Positions 49,180-60,075 of a stretch of DNA of 64,000 nt are shown piece after piece (the stretch's first letter is position 1; each line of letters opens with the position of its first letter). The translations under genes and the position numbers were made by a program. Below the pieces are notes generated by a model that saw only the letters and a program-made list of their open reading frames with translations, searched no databases and was not told where the DNA came from. Source of the DNA: Membranipora membranacea (taxonomy: Eukaryota > Bryozoa > Gymnolaemata > Cheilostomatida > Membraniporidae); NCBI GenBank assembly GCA_914767715.1, contig OU612069.1, positions 10,537,387 to 10,601,386 of the forward strand. The letters run 5' to 3'.

Positions 49180-50270
49180 CGGTGTATTCTTAAAACTGTA
49201 CTTCTCTGGCGAGAGAGCGGTGAACCTCCCTCCACCACAAACTCAGTGTAAAGGTTCATACCAAGTTCAGAATATCTTGACTGAGATGCTGCTTGGTCTA
49301 AGGGTTCGGATGACATTGAGTCTAGGTCCTGTACAAAGCTATTGCTTACTATCAAATGCAGAAACTTAGCCTAATTGTTTCTTATGTAGATATTTGTAAT
49401 TGTGGTTTAGAAAGAAAGAAGAAAGTCAACAAATTAAACACATGGCAATCTAGACTAGACAAAACCATGTTACCTTACATTGTGTCAGATTGTTTCAATG
49501 AGCAGCCCGACAGAAACACATTTACCGACTTCCACTCACACGCATAATTCTTATTAAGGGCATTCACCCTGTATATTTAATAAATGTTTTCCACAGAGAG
49601 TGACAAAAAGAGTCACAACAATGCCTAATGTTTGAATATTTATAATTAGAATCTTCAGATGTCTAAACTTAAATTTCTTAATTGATTGATGAGAATTTTC
49701 GATAGAGATGAAAAGCCTATTTATTATCTGTGAGAAAATAATTGCTGGCGTGACAATGTTTGCGTTATGCGTGTAATATTTTAAGCACCTGACCAGTGTG
49801 ACAGGAAATAGAAGAGTCAAGAAATCTTGATACTTTTCCAAAAGTTTCACCTGAATTACATGAGCCAGCAGAGTATTTCCAATCATTTTATAACAATAAT
49901 AGAACTATGTAAAAGTAAAGAGGTATCTGACACTACAATGTATGGAATAGAGACGCATATGGTTCTGTTTTTGGCAATACAGAGGGTGGGCTGTCCCTAA
50001 AGAGGGACGCAAGTTGCCCGAAATCCTCGTACTGAGAGTGAGATACATCCTAGAAAACTAGAAAGCATCCTAGAGGTGCAGCCATAGAGAACCTCCTAAT
50101 CGTGAGTGTGCAGCAAGCTGCCAGAAACTGAAACTGGTCCTAATCGCCCATTGGCAGTGGCACTTTGATCTTAGCCAATAGGCGGAGAAGCAAAAATGGT
50201 AATTATTATAGAGAACTTCACTTTTACCTGCCAAGATGCTAAACCAGCCAACCGGTGTCTTTGACCTGTC
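49180..50270 (+). repeat. Large dispersed repeat, fullest copy, interrupted by a U2-headed SINE
   Basis: Matches 51000-51790 in order: CGGTGAACCTCCCTCCACCA, GGGCATTCACCCTGTAT, CACAGAGAGTGACAAA, ACCAGTGTGACAGGAAATAG, TGAGCCAGCA, GAACTTCACTTTTACCTGCC. Between GCATATGGT and AGAGAACTTC it carries the antisense SINE, absent from the 51-kb copy. Confidence 0.75.
49967..50191 (-). mobile_element. U2 snRNA-headed SINE, antisense copy
   Basis: On the minus strand it starts GCTTCTCCGCCTATTGGCTA and AGATCAAAGTGCC, then follows the whole body of the 48582 element to CCCACCCTCTGTATTG. The first three head bases and one G of the U2 motif have changed. It lies inside a copy of the large dispersed repeat, which shows that the repeat is older. 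Confidence 0.88.
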
Positions 50271-50999
50271 CATACATAGGTAGAATGGTAAACAGTAAAA
50301 TTCATTTATATAAAATTCTATGACAAAAATTCATGTAGTTGGAAACGATACATCCGACAATGGTGGATGGGGGGGGGGGGGGAGTGGGGAAAGGGTGCAA
50401 AACTACTTCCACACTGTCGACTAGGCGTAGACAACACCATGGTACTTTACTTTCATCATTGTCGCTAGGCTACCCGGCCATAATTCCATGGTCAAAATGG
50501 AATTGGGACAACATGCCAGTGACATAATGCCATAGCTATAATGCTAGGCCATAATAGCATAGGTGATAACACCACTGCACACTATACCAATGCCAAAATA
50601 CCAGTTGTACAAAATGCCAGTTTTGTCAAAATACCAGTGGATATAACGCCGTATTGGACACAATACCATTTGGAACAACATACCATTTTTATTAAAACCT
50701 TTCCACAGAGAGTCAATGAAAGGAAACAAAAATGCCTAACGTTTTGGTGTATAATTAGAATCTTTAGATGTTTAAACTAGAATTTCAGAATTGATTAATG
50801 TGATCAAAAAATGATAAATAGTGTTAGTTCACTGTGAGAAAATATTTACGCTATCATGTGTACAGCTATTGTTTACTATTGTTTACTATAGTAAGCACCC
50901 GACCTGGCGTTAAGAGTAAAGCTCTGTCAGTATATCATGTCCATCAAATGTTTTATACTAGAAAAAACTCATCCAGGGTGGGATATGGTTAATAATTAA

Positions 51000-51790
51000 G
51001 CAAGCCGTGTATTATTAAAACTGTACTTCTCTTGCGAGACAGCGGTGAACCTCCCTCCACCATGAACTCAGTATAAGGGTTCATACCAAGACTAGAATAC
51101 CTTAACTGAGATCCTGCTTGGTCTAGGGGTTTTTCACATTAAGTAACAGCAACATTGATCCTGGACTAAGATGTCGCTTGCCATCAGGCGCAGAAATTTA
51201 GCCTAAACGTTTCTAATTTAAGGATTGTGGTTTAGGAAAAAATATGAAAATCTGCAAATGAAACACCTGGTATCCATACTAGACAATGCAGTGTTACCTT
51301 ACATTGTGCCAGGTTGTTTCATTTGCGCGTCCTTACCAACAAAAACATATTATTATTGGCTTCAACTTCCACACATGATTCTTATTGAGGGCATTCACCC
51401 TGTATTTTAATTGAATCTTTTCCACAGAAAGTGACAAATAAATGTCTGATGTTTTAATAATGATTAGAATTAGAATTTCATAATCAATTGATGAGAAATG
51501 TGAGAAAGTATATGTTAGCATAACAAGATATAAAATAATTGAGGTATCATGTGTACTATCCAGTCAGCATTGTCAGCATTCAACCAGTGTGACTGGAAAT
51601 AGAGGAGTCAAGAAGTTTTGATACTTTTTTAAAGTTTCACCTGATACATGAGCCAGCAAATAATTTCATTTTTCCATACTATATAAAAGCGAAGAGATAT
51701 CTGTTATTTCTCTATGCGGAATACAGACACATATGGTATTTACAGAGAACTTCACTTTAACCTGCTAAGATGCTTAACCAGCCAACTGGT
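51000..51790 (+). repeat. Large dispersed repeat, uninterrupted copy
   Basis: About 790 bases colinear with 49180-50270 minus the SINE. No open frame or terminal repeat was recognised, so its class is unknown. Confidence 0.7.
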
Positions 51791-51983
51791 GCCACAGTTA
51801 AATTTGAAGTATGGCTTTACCCAGAGAACACAGCTTGTCCATACACCAGTAAAATGGTGAACAGTAAAGTTCAATAATATAAAATCCTTTGTAGATGTGA
51901 TCGATACGTCCCACGATGGTTGAGCGTACCTTTTCATGCCGCTGGTTTCCAAAGAAACCAAAACGTGTGGCCATGTGACAAGG

Positions 51984-52123
51984 CTAGGTGGAGGAGGGGG
52001 GAGGAGTGGGGAGAGGGGGGGGAGGAGTGGGGAGAGGGGGGGGGAGGAGTGGGGAGAGGGGGGGGGAGGAGTGGGGAGAGGGGGAGGAGTGGGGAGAGGG
52101 GGGGGAAGAGTTGGGAGAGGGGG
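51984..52123 (+). repeat. Purine-only G-rich tract (GGGGAGAGGGGG/GGAGTGGGGAG)
   Basis: About 140 bases almost without pyrimidines on the plus strand, built from a roughly 20-21-base unit (GGAGTGGGGAGAGGGGGGGG). It can form G-quadruplex or triplex structures. The Gly/Arg- and Pro-rich open frames over it are composition artefacts. Confidence 0.9.
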
Positions 52124-52369
52124 CAAAACTTGTAACTTCTGTGTCACCAACTGGCAGAAAAGCAAATATGTGCGCACTTAGATCAAGATGATCCAATTTG
52201 TCTGCATTTAGGGTATGAGTCGCCAGTAAAAGGCCTTTGCCACCAGTAGAATGAGAATGATCAGACTACCAGCAAATTGGATCAAACTTTTTCCTAGTGC
52301 GCTCTGAGTGCAGGTGTTTCTTCTCACCATCCCCAAATTGCTTTTCTGCCAGTTGGTGAAGCTTTTAGT

Positions 52370-52600
52370 TTAAACATCTAAAGATTCTGATCATACATCA
52401 AAAGATGAGGCATTTGTCTTTCTTTTGATGGACTTGCTATGGAAAGGTTTTGATAAAAATACAGGGTGAATGTTCTGAATAAGAATCAAGCATGGAAGTG
52501 AAAGCCGTGTAATAAATGTTTTTACCAGGCCGTTCTGATGTTAAAACCAAGCAAAATGTTGGAAGTAAGGTACCATGGTATATATCTAGTCTAGGCCGCC
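52370..52600 (-). repeat. Large dispersed repeat, partial antisense copy
   Basis: AACATCTAAAGATTCTGATC, AAAATACAGGGTGAATG and TTCTGAATAAGAATC recur in reverse complement at 49540-49660 and in the same orientation at 40140-40260. Confidence 0.6.
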
Positions 52601-52897
52601 AGGTGTGTTATTTATTTATTGATTGATTTGTTTTTAATTATTTTCAAACCCCAACTCTTTCTTTTTAAGTTTATATTTATGGCTTCCACTGGCCCTCATG
52701 ATTTAGTAGATTATAAACCCTGTTTTGAGGTATCACGCTTACTATTGTAAACATCCAACCAGTGTGACAGGAATTGGAACAAACAAAAAGTCTTGATGCG
52801 TTTGAAATTAAAATTTTGTAATTTTTTATTGATTGCCGTTTCTCACTTTTGGACATAACTTTTCAATCACCAATGATGACCCACACACAAAATCTGG

Positions 52898-52972
52898 TAT
52901 AAAAGGAGGCTGATTACAGTAAGTCCTCATCAGTCTCCATCAGACCTGAGCTAACACAACTGGCTTTAAGAG
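52898..52972 (+). promoter_or_regulatory. Core promoter and non-coding exon of the right CBM14 copy
   Basis: TATAAAA at 52898-52904, 5' UTR with CAGTCTCCATCAGACCTGAG, and a donor AG/GTAAGTAC after 52972. The promoter is intact even though the coding exon is broken. Confidence 0.7.
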
Positions 52973-53203
52973 GTAAGTACTAAACAGAACTAGCATGAAT
53001 AAATATACGTCATACAGCATCAACTGAGCAATATCTTATTTATTATTGTTTTTGTAGATAAAATACCTCAGTTTAGCCATGTGAAATTTTCTGTTATATC
53101 TATTTCAGATTATTATTATATGATATGATATTATATTATTATATGGTTATGAATTATATTACATTATTATAATGATCTTCCAAGGTTGAGATATAGAGTA
53201 ACA

Positions 53204-54497
53204 ATGACATCAACATTGGGACTCGTTGTGATGATGATATTTGTCGGAGTGGTTGTCAGCCAAGCTATGGATAGGTAGAGTTACGACGGCACTAATATGT
53301 GTGAGTGATATCATGTTATGACCAGCTTATGGTGTGATAATCTGTTGACGCTCTGATATTCTTTATTCCAAATTCATTAAATTGAAAACTGGTTAGGCCT
53401 ATATATCACTGTGCTTTACAAAAGCAGAGAAGAAATAATCGATTTTTTAACTAAATCCGTTGGTGTTAATTGGAAAAGAATTTTTGAACAATTGCTTTAA
53501 AGAGTAACTCATTGCAAATGTCTAAGCATAAATATTTCTAATTTTCAGATCCAGCTGTTTTTAAGCGAAGATGTACATGTGTAAGAGAAGATAACTTCTA
53601 CTCCGTGAAGACTGTAGACAATTGTCGTAGCTTTACACGACGAACAGCTTTTTTACCTGCTAAGACTCTGTACTGCCCAGCTGGACTACAATTTGATGTG
53701 AATTCATGTTTTTGTATTTTCCCTAAAGATACAGTCTGTCCAACCAACTGTCCGGCTGCCTCAGCTGCTGTTCAAGCACCAGCAACTAGCAGAAGTAAGT
53801 CGTATCCTAGAACTTTAATCAATAGTCTGTAACATCAATTAATGTCGGATAACATGTACCTGCCTGGGTGGGTGTCAATGGCCAATTTACCTGTGAGTTA
53901 ACGTCAGTTCATTTGAAACTTGCATTGGTGGGTCGAGGGAAAATTTACTTTTGAGTGTGTGGTTGGTGGTGTGTTGATTGGTGGTCTTGATAGAACGTAG
54001 GGACTCATCTTCTCATACAAACGAAATACTCGGGCGATCTATAAACCATATGATGTATTCTGTTTGAGTTTGTTATGGTGGTACCATGCTCTGACACTTA
54101 CCATCTTATACATGAGATGAAGCCACACCTTCATACATGTACCTGAGATTTCAAATATTTGGCTGCTGATCAAGCCCTCTGATCCTTACTACAGCTGACA
54201 AAACTCACCCATGATCGAGATGTTAGGAGCGCATTCATGTTGTTTTTTTACACCCGATTTTGCAAGTGACAAGTTTGCACCCGCTTTTCCTAAATCAATC
54301 TCTCTCTAAGGTTTCTAGGAACATACCAGATGAATGGAAGCATCTACGCAGTAGTGCCTGGAAGTAACTGTGCTAAATTCACTCAAGAAAAATCTTCCCT
54401 ACCACCACAAGTTCATCACTGTCCAGCAGGACTGATGTTTGACTACAATATCTGTGTCTGTAACTACCCTTCTCAAACTGACTGTTATGATCACTAA
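53204..54497 (+). pseudogene. CBM14 gene D, right inverted copy, probably a recent pseudogene
   Basis: Exons 53204-53300, 53549-53794 and 54319-54497 match the intact left copy; exons 2 and 3 have identical lengths (246 and 179). The signal peptide is readable (MTSTLGLVVMMIFVGVVVSQ) but codon 25 is TAG (53276-53278), in the frame that the conserved phase-1 donor (GTGAGT at 53301) requires. In domain 2 the first cysteine is replaced by tyrosine (RTYQMNG instead of RTCQMNG), and the first domain has SCFCIF instead of SCVCVF. The remaining domain sequence is well kept, so loss is recent. A donor GTAGAG at 53275 would skip the stop but breaks the frame of exon 2. Assembly error at the single stop cannot be excluded. 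Confidence 0.75.
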
Positions 54498-54846
54498 ATC
54501 TATCAATTCTGGTGTTTAAACGAGAGGCTAGCTGTGGCTTTGTATTAATTATAAACAATATATTTTTGTTTACTACATTCTGCAATAATATTGTTTTTCT
54601 TACTTTTTTGATGGAAAATACCACAAATCTAAAATTTATTTGATAGTGAATAAAAATTACTCAGAGACTCAATACCTCCTGGCAATTTATTGTAATAAAG
54701 CACATCAAAATAATCGAACCGTCAGTTACATAAATAGATATATATATATATATGGTTACATATGTGCGGACAGATATATACTCATGTAATAATTTCATCA
54801 ATATATTACCTCACTCAGGGCTGTATCTGCCAGGTGGTTTTACAAT

Positions 54847-55270
54847 CCGTCCTATGAGCAGTGTCAGCATTTTATCCAGACTCTGATTTTACCTATTCTC
54901 ATGTACAATGCTGAGCTATGGTTTTATTCATGTACCGAAGGTGAACGTAACATGCTGCTCAAACCTTTTACCCGTGCTAAATTCAACTGTGATATTAAGG
55001 AACTAGTCACTCAACGCATTTTTAGAACTGCAGCAGAATTTCATAGAGACCCAGATCATATTTTAAACCACTGTTATGTGAGCCATAGGAACTATTTTAT
55101 TTGTAGCAAATCGCGAACTGTACGCTTTTTTATCAGCTTTGTGCCGAACAGTATTCGCATTTTAAATGATGCAGCCTTCATGCCACACTAGTTTTACCTC
55201 ATCATTGATGTTGTGTAACCAATAAATCTTATCTTATCTTATCTTATCTTATCTTATCTTATCTTATCTT
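54847..55270 (+). mobile_element. 5'-truncated non-LTR retrotransposon (LINE) 3' end with (ATCTT)n tail
   Basis: Absent from the left arm, where GGTTTTACAATACCAGGG is continuous. It carries an open frame from 54847 to a stop at 55191 that reads like the end of a LINE reverse transcriptase (FIQTLILPILMYNAELWFY, then SFVPNSIRILNDAAF). A short 3' UTR with AATAAA and about ten ATCTT units follow. The flanking bases AAT are repeated on both sides, a minimal target duplication. A Jockey/CR1-like clade is plausible but not proven. Confidence 0.85.
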
Positions 55271-56309
55271 AATACCAGGGAGGAAATCACACCCCTTTCT
55301 TGACATGACAAAATTATTCAGATCCAAAACCACATGGGATAGCAAGATGAAAGGTCTTTTGATGATAATGTTAGAGTGTGTTTCTGATTTTATAGTACTG
55401 ATGAAAAAATGTTTGCGATTATCCACATATAGATAAGGGAGGGAAAAGGCTTTTGTTGAGCTCACATTATTTGATTAGACTTGAATTATCTAACTCCAAT
55501 GATTTTGATGATCAGTAAGAACCAAGCCCGTGCACCCAGCCTGCGGACCCAATCAACGAACCAAGGTTTCAGCCTGCAGATACAGCCATTCTCAGGTTTT
55601 TGATCTGCATCTGGTCTGTCTTTAGAGACACAGTATAGCTAATGCTATTGCTTTTTATTGTAGTCTATGTTCGAATACAACTCTGCAGGCAGAATGGTGT
55701 CATCTTTATAAATAAGTATTTAAATGTTAATGGATCTGACCTGGATAGTATAGAGGAATCTTTTCTCGGACTGTGAGGGGTTATGGTCAGGGCTGCCAAC
55801 TCCTTTTCACGGAAAAAAGCAAAGTATTTGACGGGGGCTATAGTCGGCTTTGAGATTATTAGGCACCGCTGGCCAGTGGCATGCAGGGAGTATATGATAG
55901 GGAGACCCTAAATTTAAGGGTTCTGGGTATACATGAAGCCATATGCCAATGTACAAAAACTTATAGCACAGTGATATGTAATTTTATTCCATTTAAATCA
56001 GGCCGATAGTTCTAGGGGAGGCAGGGCCGCTCTGCCTCCCTTCGAATGCTCAATAGAGCGGCCTAAAAATGCTATAAATGAATATTCTATGTCAGAATCA
56101 GCTTGCTACTTCCATTTTCAATTTAAATCATTGAAACACACTCTAAAGACTGGAGATTAACCCCAGACTCCACAAATGCGGAGGGGCTTTCAATACCCAA
56201 CCTTGTCATTACTTCACACCGTCATGGATTTTCGCCTTCCCTACTTGCCCTGGAAATAGTTTTTTTTGAATGAGTGCTAATGTCTAAGCATAAAAATTTC
56301 TAATTTTCA

Positions 56310-57142
56310 GATCCAGCGTTTTTTAATTGAAGATGTACATGTGTGAGGGAAGATAACTTCTACTCATTGAAGCCTGCAAACAATTGTCGTAGCTTTCTTT
56401 ACACAACGAACAGACTCTTTACCTGCTAAGACTCTGTACTGCCCAGCTGGACTACAATTTGATGTAAAGTCATGTGTTTGTGTTTACCCTTAAGATACAG
56501 TCTGTCCAACCAACTGTCCAGCTGGCTCAGCTGCTGTTCAAGCACCACCAGCTACCAGAAGTCAGTCTTATCCTTAATACCAAGTTCGTTTGGGTGGGTG
56601 GGTTATTTGGACTAATTCCCCTTTGCTGCCTGAAGGAACACAATCCTCCTCATGTGTAGTAGCTACCCAACCCTGTGGGTGGCTGGTGGTGATTCATCTC
56701 CTCAATCATATATCAGACTGCTGTCAAGGCTGAGCTAATAAAACAACCAAATTATGTATTCTGGTTGAGTTTGTATTCAGTCTGTTATGCTGATAATATA
56801 CTCTGACACTTACCGTATTATACATATGAGATGTAGCCACACCTATTTGACTGCTGGTCAAGCCCTCTTATCACTTTTACACTTGACAGAACACATATAT
56901 GATCGAGCTGTTGTCATTTCTACACCCAAAGTTTGCAGCCCACTGTTCCTAAATCAATCTCTCTCTCTTATGTTTTTAGGAATGAAAGCAACAACGCAGT
57001 ATGCCGGGAAGTAACTGTGTCAAATTCACCCAAGAAGCATCTATTTACCACCACAAGTTCATCACTGTCCAGCAGGACTGATGTTTGACTACAATATCTG
57101 TGTCTGTAACTACCCTTCTCAAACTGACTGCTATGATCACTA
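56310..57142 (+). pseudogene. Third CBM14 gene D copy, decayed pseudogene
   Basis: It starts inside intron 1 (TGTCTAAGCATAAAAATTTC then TTTTCAG), so promoter and signal-peptide exon are missing. The first-domain exon (about 56312-56560) has a 4-base insertion (CTTT near 56395) and a TAA where the active gene has CCTAAAG. The second-domain exon (about 56981-57142) has lost bases in its first half but keeps HHCPAGLMFDYNICVCNYPS and the stop. It lies directly after the end of the right arm, in the same orientation as the right copy. Confidence 0.85.
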
Positions 57143-58641
57143 AATCTATCACTTCTGGTATCTAAACAAGAGGCTAGTTGTGGCTCTCTATTTACTATCA
57201 ACAATTGCTCCGTAACATTCAGCATTTATTACATATCGCTTTTCTAACCTATATTTCAATTAAAAACATTGTCGATCATACTTTATAGTGAATAAAGCTA
57301 GCGACCGACCTTGCAAGTTTAAATGTCATGAGTACTAAGTGTGGGACTGTGGGCATCTGATAATGCTAACCAAGGATATATGGATCAAAACTAGAGATTC
57401 ATAGAAAATTCAGCGGGTCAAAGTCACATTGCAAGCTTTGCTAATTCTACAATAATACAAGTTGCGTCTTAACAACCATATCCTCACCCTGGATGAATTT
57501 TGTTGGTTGTCAGTATGGTATGGTATGGTATGGTATAAAAGTGAGTGTTTATCACGTAAGTTTAACCAGGGTATGGATTTTGAATCCCCTATAAATAAAT
57601 GGAGGTGGCAGAAGTTGTAATGGTCGAGGATTGAATTCGGTTGGAATGAGATAATACGGAACGTAATGCTCATTGGCGATAATGCGTAAAGCCCGTTTTT
57701 GCAACAAAAATAATCAATTGAAGGCATCAGTTGCCAATGAATACCATATATAAGGTGACAATGGATAAATGAAAGTAAAATGTGCAAGCACTGGCTATTT
57801 CCAAGAAGTATCTAGAATGTTGAAGCAGGCATTTTATAGACATAGTCTATGTGATCCTGCCATGAGGCTGATTTTTTTAAAACATCCTCATCGAATATGA
57901 AAATTATGCCAATAAAGTTAAAAAAGAAAGAAATGAGAGCGAGGCAGACTTGAGAGCATATCACTGATATACTTGTTTAACTAAATTCCTTTTGCATAAT
58001 TTACAATCATGTCAATGATCTTGTTGTCGCTATGTGTTTTTTACTCCTAGTGGAAATTATTCTATAAAAAGATTACGGCAGTCAATAAAATGTATTAAAA
58101 ACGGAGGGTTCTCTACGCCCAGATGTGGCATAATTTAGAGAAGACAACTTCCATTTCAAGTCAAGATATAGATTCGGTATAATAATGATTTCTCAGGACG
58201 ACCTATGCCAACAGTGAGGAAAAACATAAAAATTGTTAATATTTTCTCTGATGTTAATGAGTATCCCAAAGTGCAATTACTTCGATTTTCGAGAAGATCA
58301 GGACAGTTACATAATGCCATAAAAACGTGAAAAAAATAATCAAATAACATATCTGACCTTTTATATTTAACTGTCGGTTAATGCAATGTTAATGGTGCTA
58401 GATTCTCCTAGGTGTACATCTGAAATCACAGCCCCCTCCTCTTCCCCCACCCCTCAACTCTCCCCTCCCCTCCACCCTCCCTCCACTACCCTCTCCCCTC
58501 ACCCTGCTTATGCAGTCCCTCATGATGGTATATGTTTTATGTTATAATTATGATCAAAATTAGGTAAACGGTGATTTAGAAAAAGTATTCCCAGTTGTGA
58601 CTATTTTATGAGTGCAGTTCATCAATTTTGATTGCAAATAA
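57143..58641. other. Intergenic, no gene found
   Basis: Contains a short ATGGT pentamer array (57517-57536) and a C-rich pyrimidine tract at 58432-58508 (CCCCTCC/CTCTCCCC units). No supported exon on either strand; the 125-codon minus frame at 57410-57787 has no recognisable features. Confidence 0.55.
58634..58641 (+). repeat. Left target site duplication GCAAATAA
   Basis: Identical to 61301-61308, immediately outside the 28-bp terminal inverted repeats. Confidence 0.85.
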
Positions 58642-58965
58642 CATAGACTTAATATACTACCTAGACAGGACAATGCTTATGCTTCACTGATCATAATGTG
58701 TCCCACTTAAATAGCACGACATGACGTAATTAGTTTGTGCTGTGAGGCATAGTTTACTATATACCATTCAATGAAATAATATAGTAAATCAAGGCACGCA
58801 GGGTATAATACCAGCCAAATTATATTAGATCTGTTTTAATTTATGAGATACAAATTATCAAAACAAATACAGCCCTGTACTGAAACAGAAGATGAAAGAT
58901 ACTATGTAAACAAAGTGGTTACTGGTTTTAATATTCATACTTAGTTGAGATTATTTATTTATATA

Positions 58966-59010
58966 ACGTGAACCTGCGTCCTGCAGCCTGCTGTCTCATC
59001 TTCACAAGTA
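58966..59010 (+). repeat. Diverged partial duplicate of the THAP gene first exon
   Basis: AACCTGCGTCCTGCAGCCTG and CTCATCTTCACAAG resemble 59118-59155 (GCCTACAGCCTGCTACC, TCGTCTTCACAAG). It could be a broken extra exon. Confidence 0.5.
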
Positions 59011-59115
59011 AGCCCAGCTGCAATTTTACTATCATCAGTTGCGAGATACAAGGCAAACATAGAAGTTCTGGATATAATACCCACGCCGCTCAGTTTATAG
59101 GAAAACTATTTTTAA

Positions 59116-60075
59116 ATGAGCCTACAGCCTGCTACCTCGTCTTCACAAGATGATAATCTGGCTGCCTCATCTTCACAAGATGATAATCTTGCTGCCTCAT
59201 CTTCACAAGATGAAAATCCTGCTGCTACCACTTCACAAGATGATAAGGTAAGAAACAGCCCAGTGGTGGCTCTCATGTATGCATTGTCATATTTCCGTCT
59301 TTATTGGATTGAATTTTTTGGCATAATTTCTGCTTGTCCCATCCATCTAAGATCTAAATCAATTAAATATTGTCATATAATAATACCCACATCCTTCTAT
59401 ACATGCACATAAATTTAAGGCTATAGACATAGTAAATAATAATCGATGGGTGTGATAAAATTTGAATGTAAGAAAAAAAAGGTGGAACGATAGTGATGAG
59501 GCGGGGGGGGGGGGGGGCTGGAGGGAAACTATTTGAGATGACAATTCTGATTTACTCCCGAAATATCTAACTCAGAACTGGCACAGCAGTCAAAAAGTGT
59601 GAGTAGACTTAATCGGTGATCTCGCAAATCTTTCTTGGCCATGCTGATGCTCCTATGAAATTGATTTTACAATTTCTGTTTATCATATCAAAAGCTGTAG
59701 TTTAATGATAATTATTTGTATATGTTATCATTTGTGATGTTTTTAAAAAAGTCATCTAGAAACTGGTGTGCTGCCTACGGCTGTGGAAATACCCCGGCAG
59801 GAAATCCTAATTTAAGCTTCCACGCCTTCCCCAGAAATAACGAGGAGAGACTAAAGGTATGGGTTTCGGCCGTTAAACGCAAGAACTGGACTCCATCCAA
59901 ATATGCTGTTCTATGTAGCGAACATTTGAAACGAGATACATTTAGAAGGCCTCCTGGTGTGGGTGGGAGAGCTTTGCTCAAAAAGGATGCTATCCCAACA
60001 ATTTTCCAATCCTTCCAACACTATCTACAAACCCCTAAAAGTGAAGAGATATACGCTGGTCAGAATACACCATGA
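59116..60075 (+). CDS. THAP zinc-finger protein (151 aa) encoded by the element
   Basis: Two exons, 59116-59247 and 59752-60075 (stop TGA), joined in phase 0 (GATAAG/GTAAGA donor, AAAAAAG acceptor). Residues 1-44 are low complexity with a 10-residue repeat (SSSQDDNLAA). Residues 48-130 are a THAP domain: NWCAAYGCGN with the C-x4-C pair, FHAFP, the conserved W in LKVWVSAV, CSEH for the C-x2-H pair, and the closing box AIPTIF. THAP domains are C2CH zinc modules that bind DNA sequence-specifically; in P-type transposases they recognise the element ends. The protein stops about 15 residues after the domain, so it lacks any catalytic region. It could be a DNA-binding repressor or a remnant. The acceptor has a poor pyrimidine tract, and an unspliced start upstream of exon 2 is possible. 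Confidence 0.85.

Larger units (their letters stand above)
52885..56262 (+). repeat. Right arm of the 3-kb inverted gene duplication
   Basis: Inverted match of 43430-46370 from the promoter to CTACTTGCCCTGGAAATAG, where homology stops and a third, partial gene copy begins. Intron lengths are similar to the left arm (231, 248 and 524 against 197, 237 and 534). Confidence 0.9.

Noticed and set aside
51920-52191. Gly/Arg-rich and Pro-rich open frames
   Set aside because: Compositional artefact of the purine-only tract.
53268-53280. Alternative donor GTAGAG at 53275 that would bypass the TAG in the right CBM14 copy
   Set aside because: It ends exon 1 in phase 2, whereas exon 2 must be entered in phase 1; the join gives an immediate stop.
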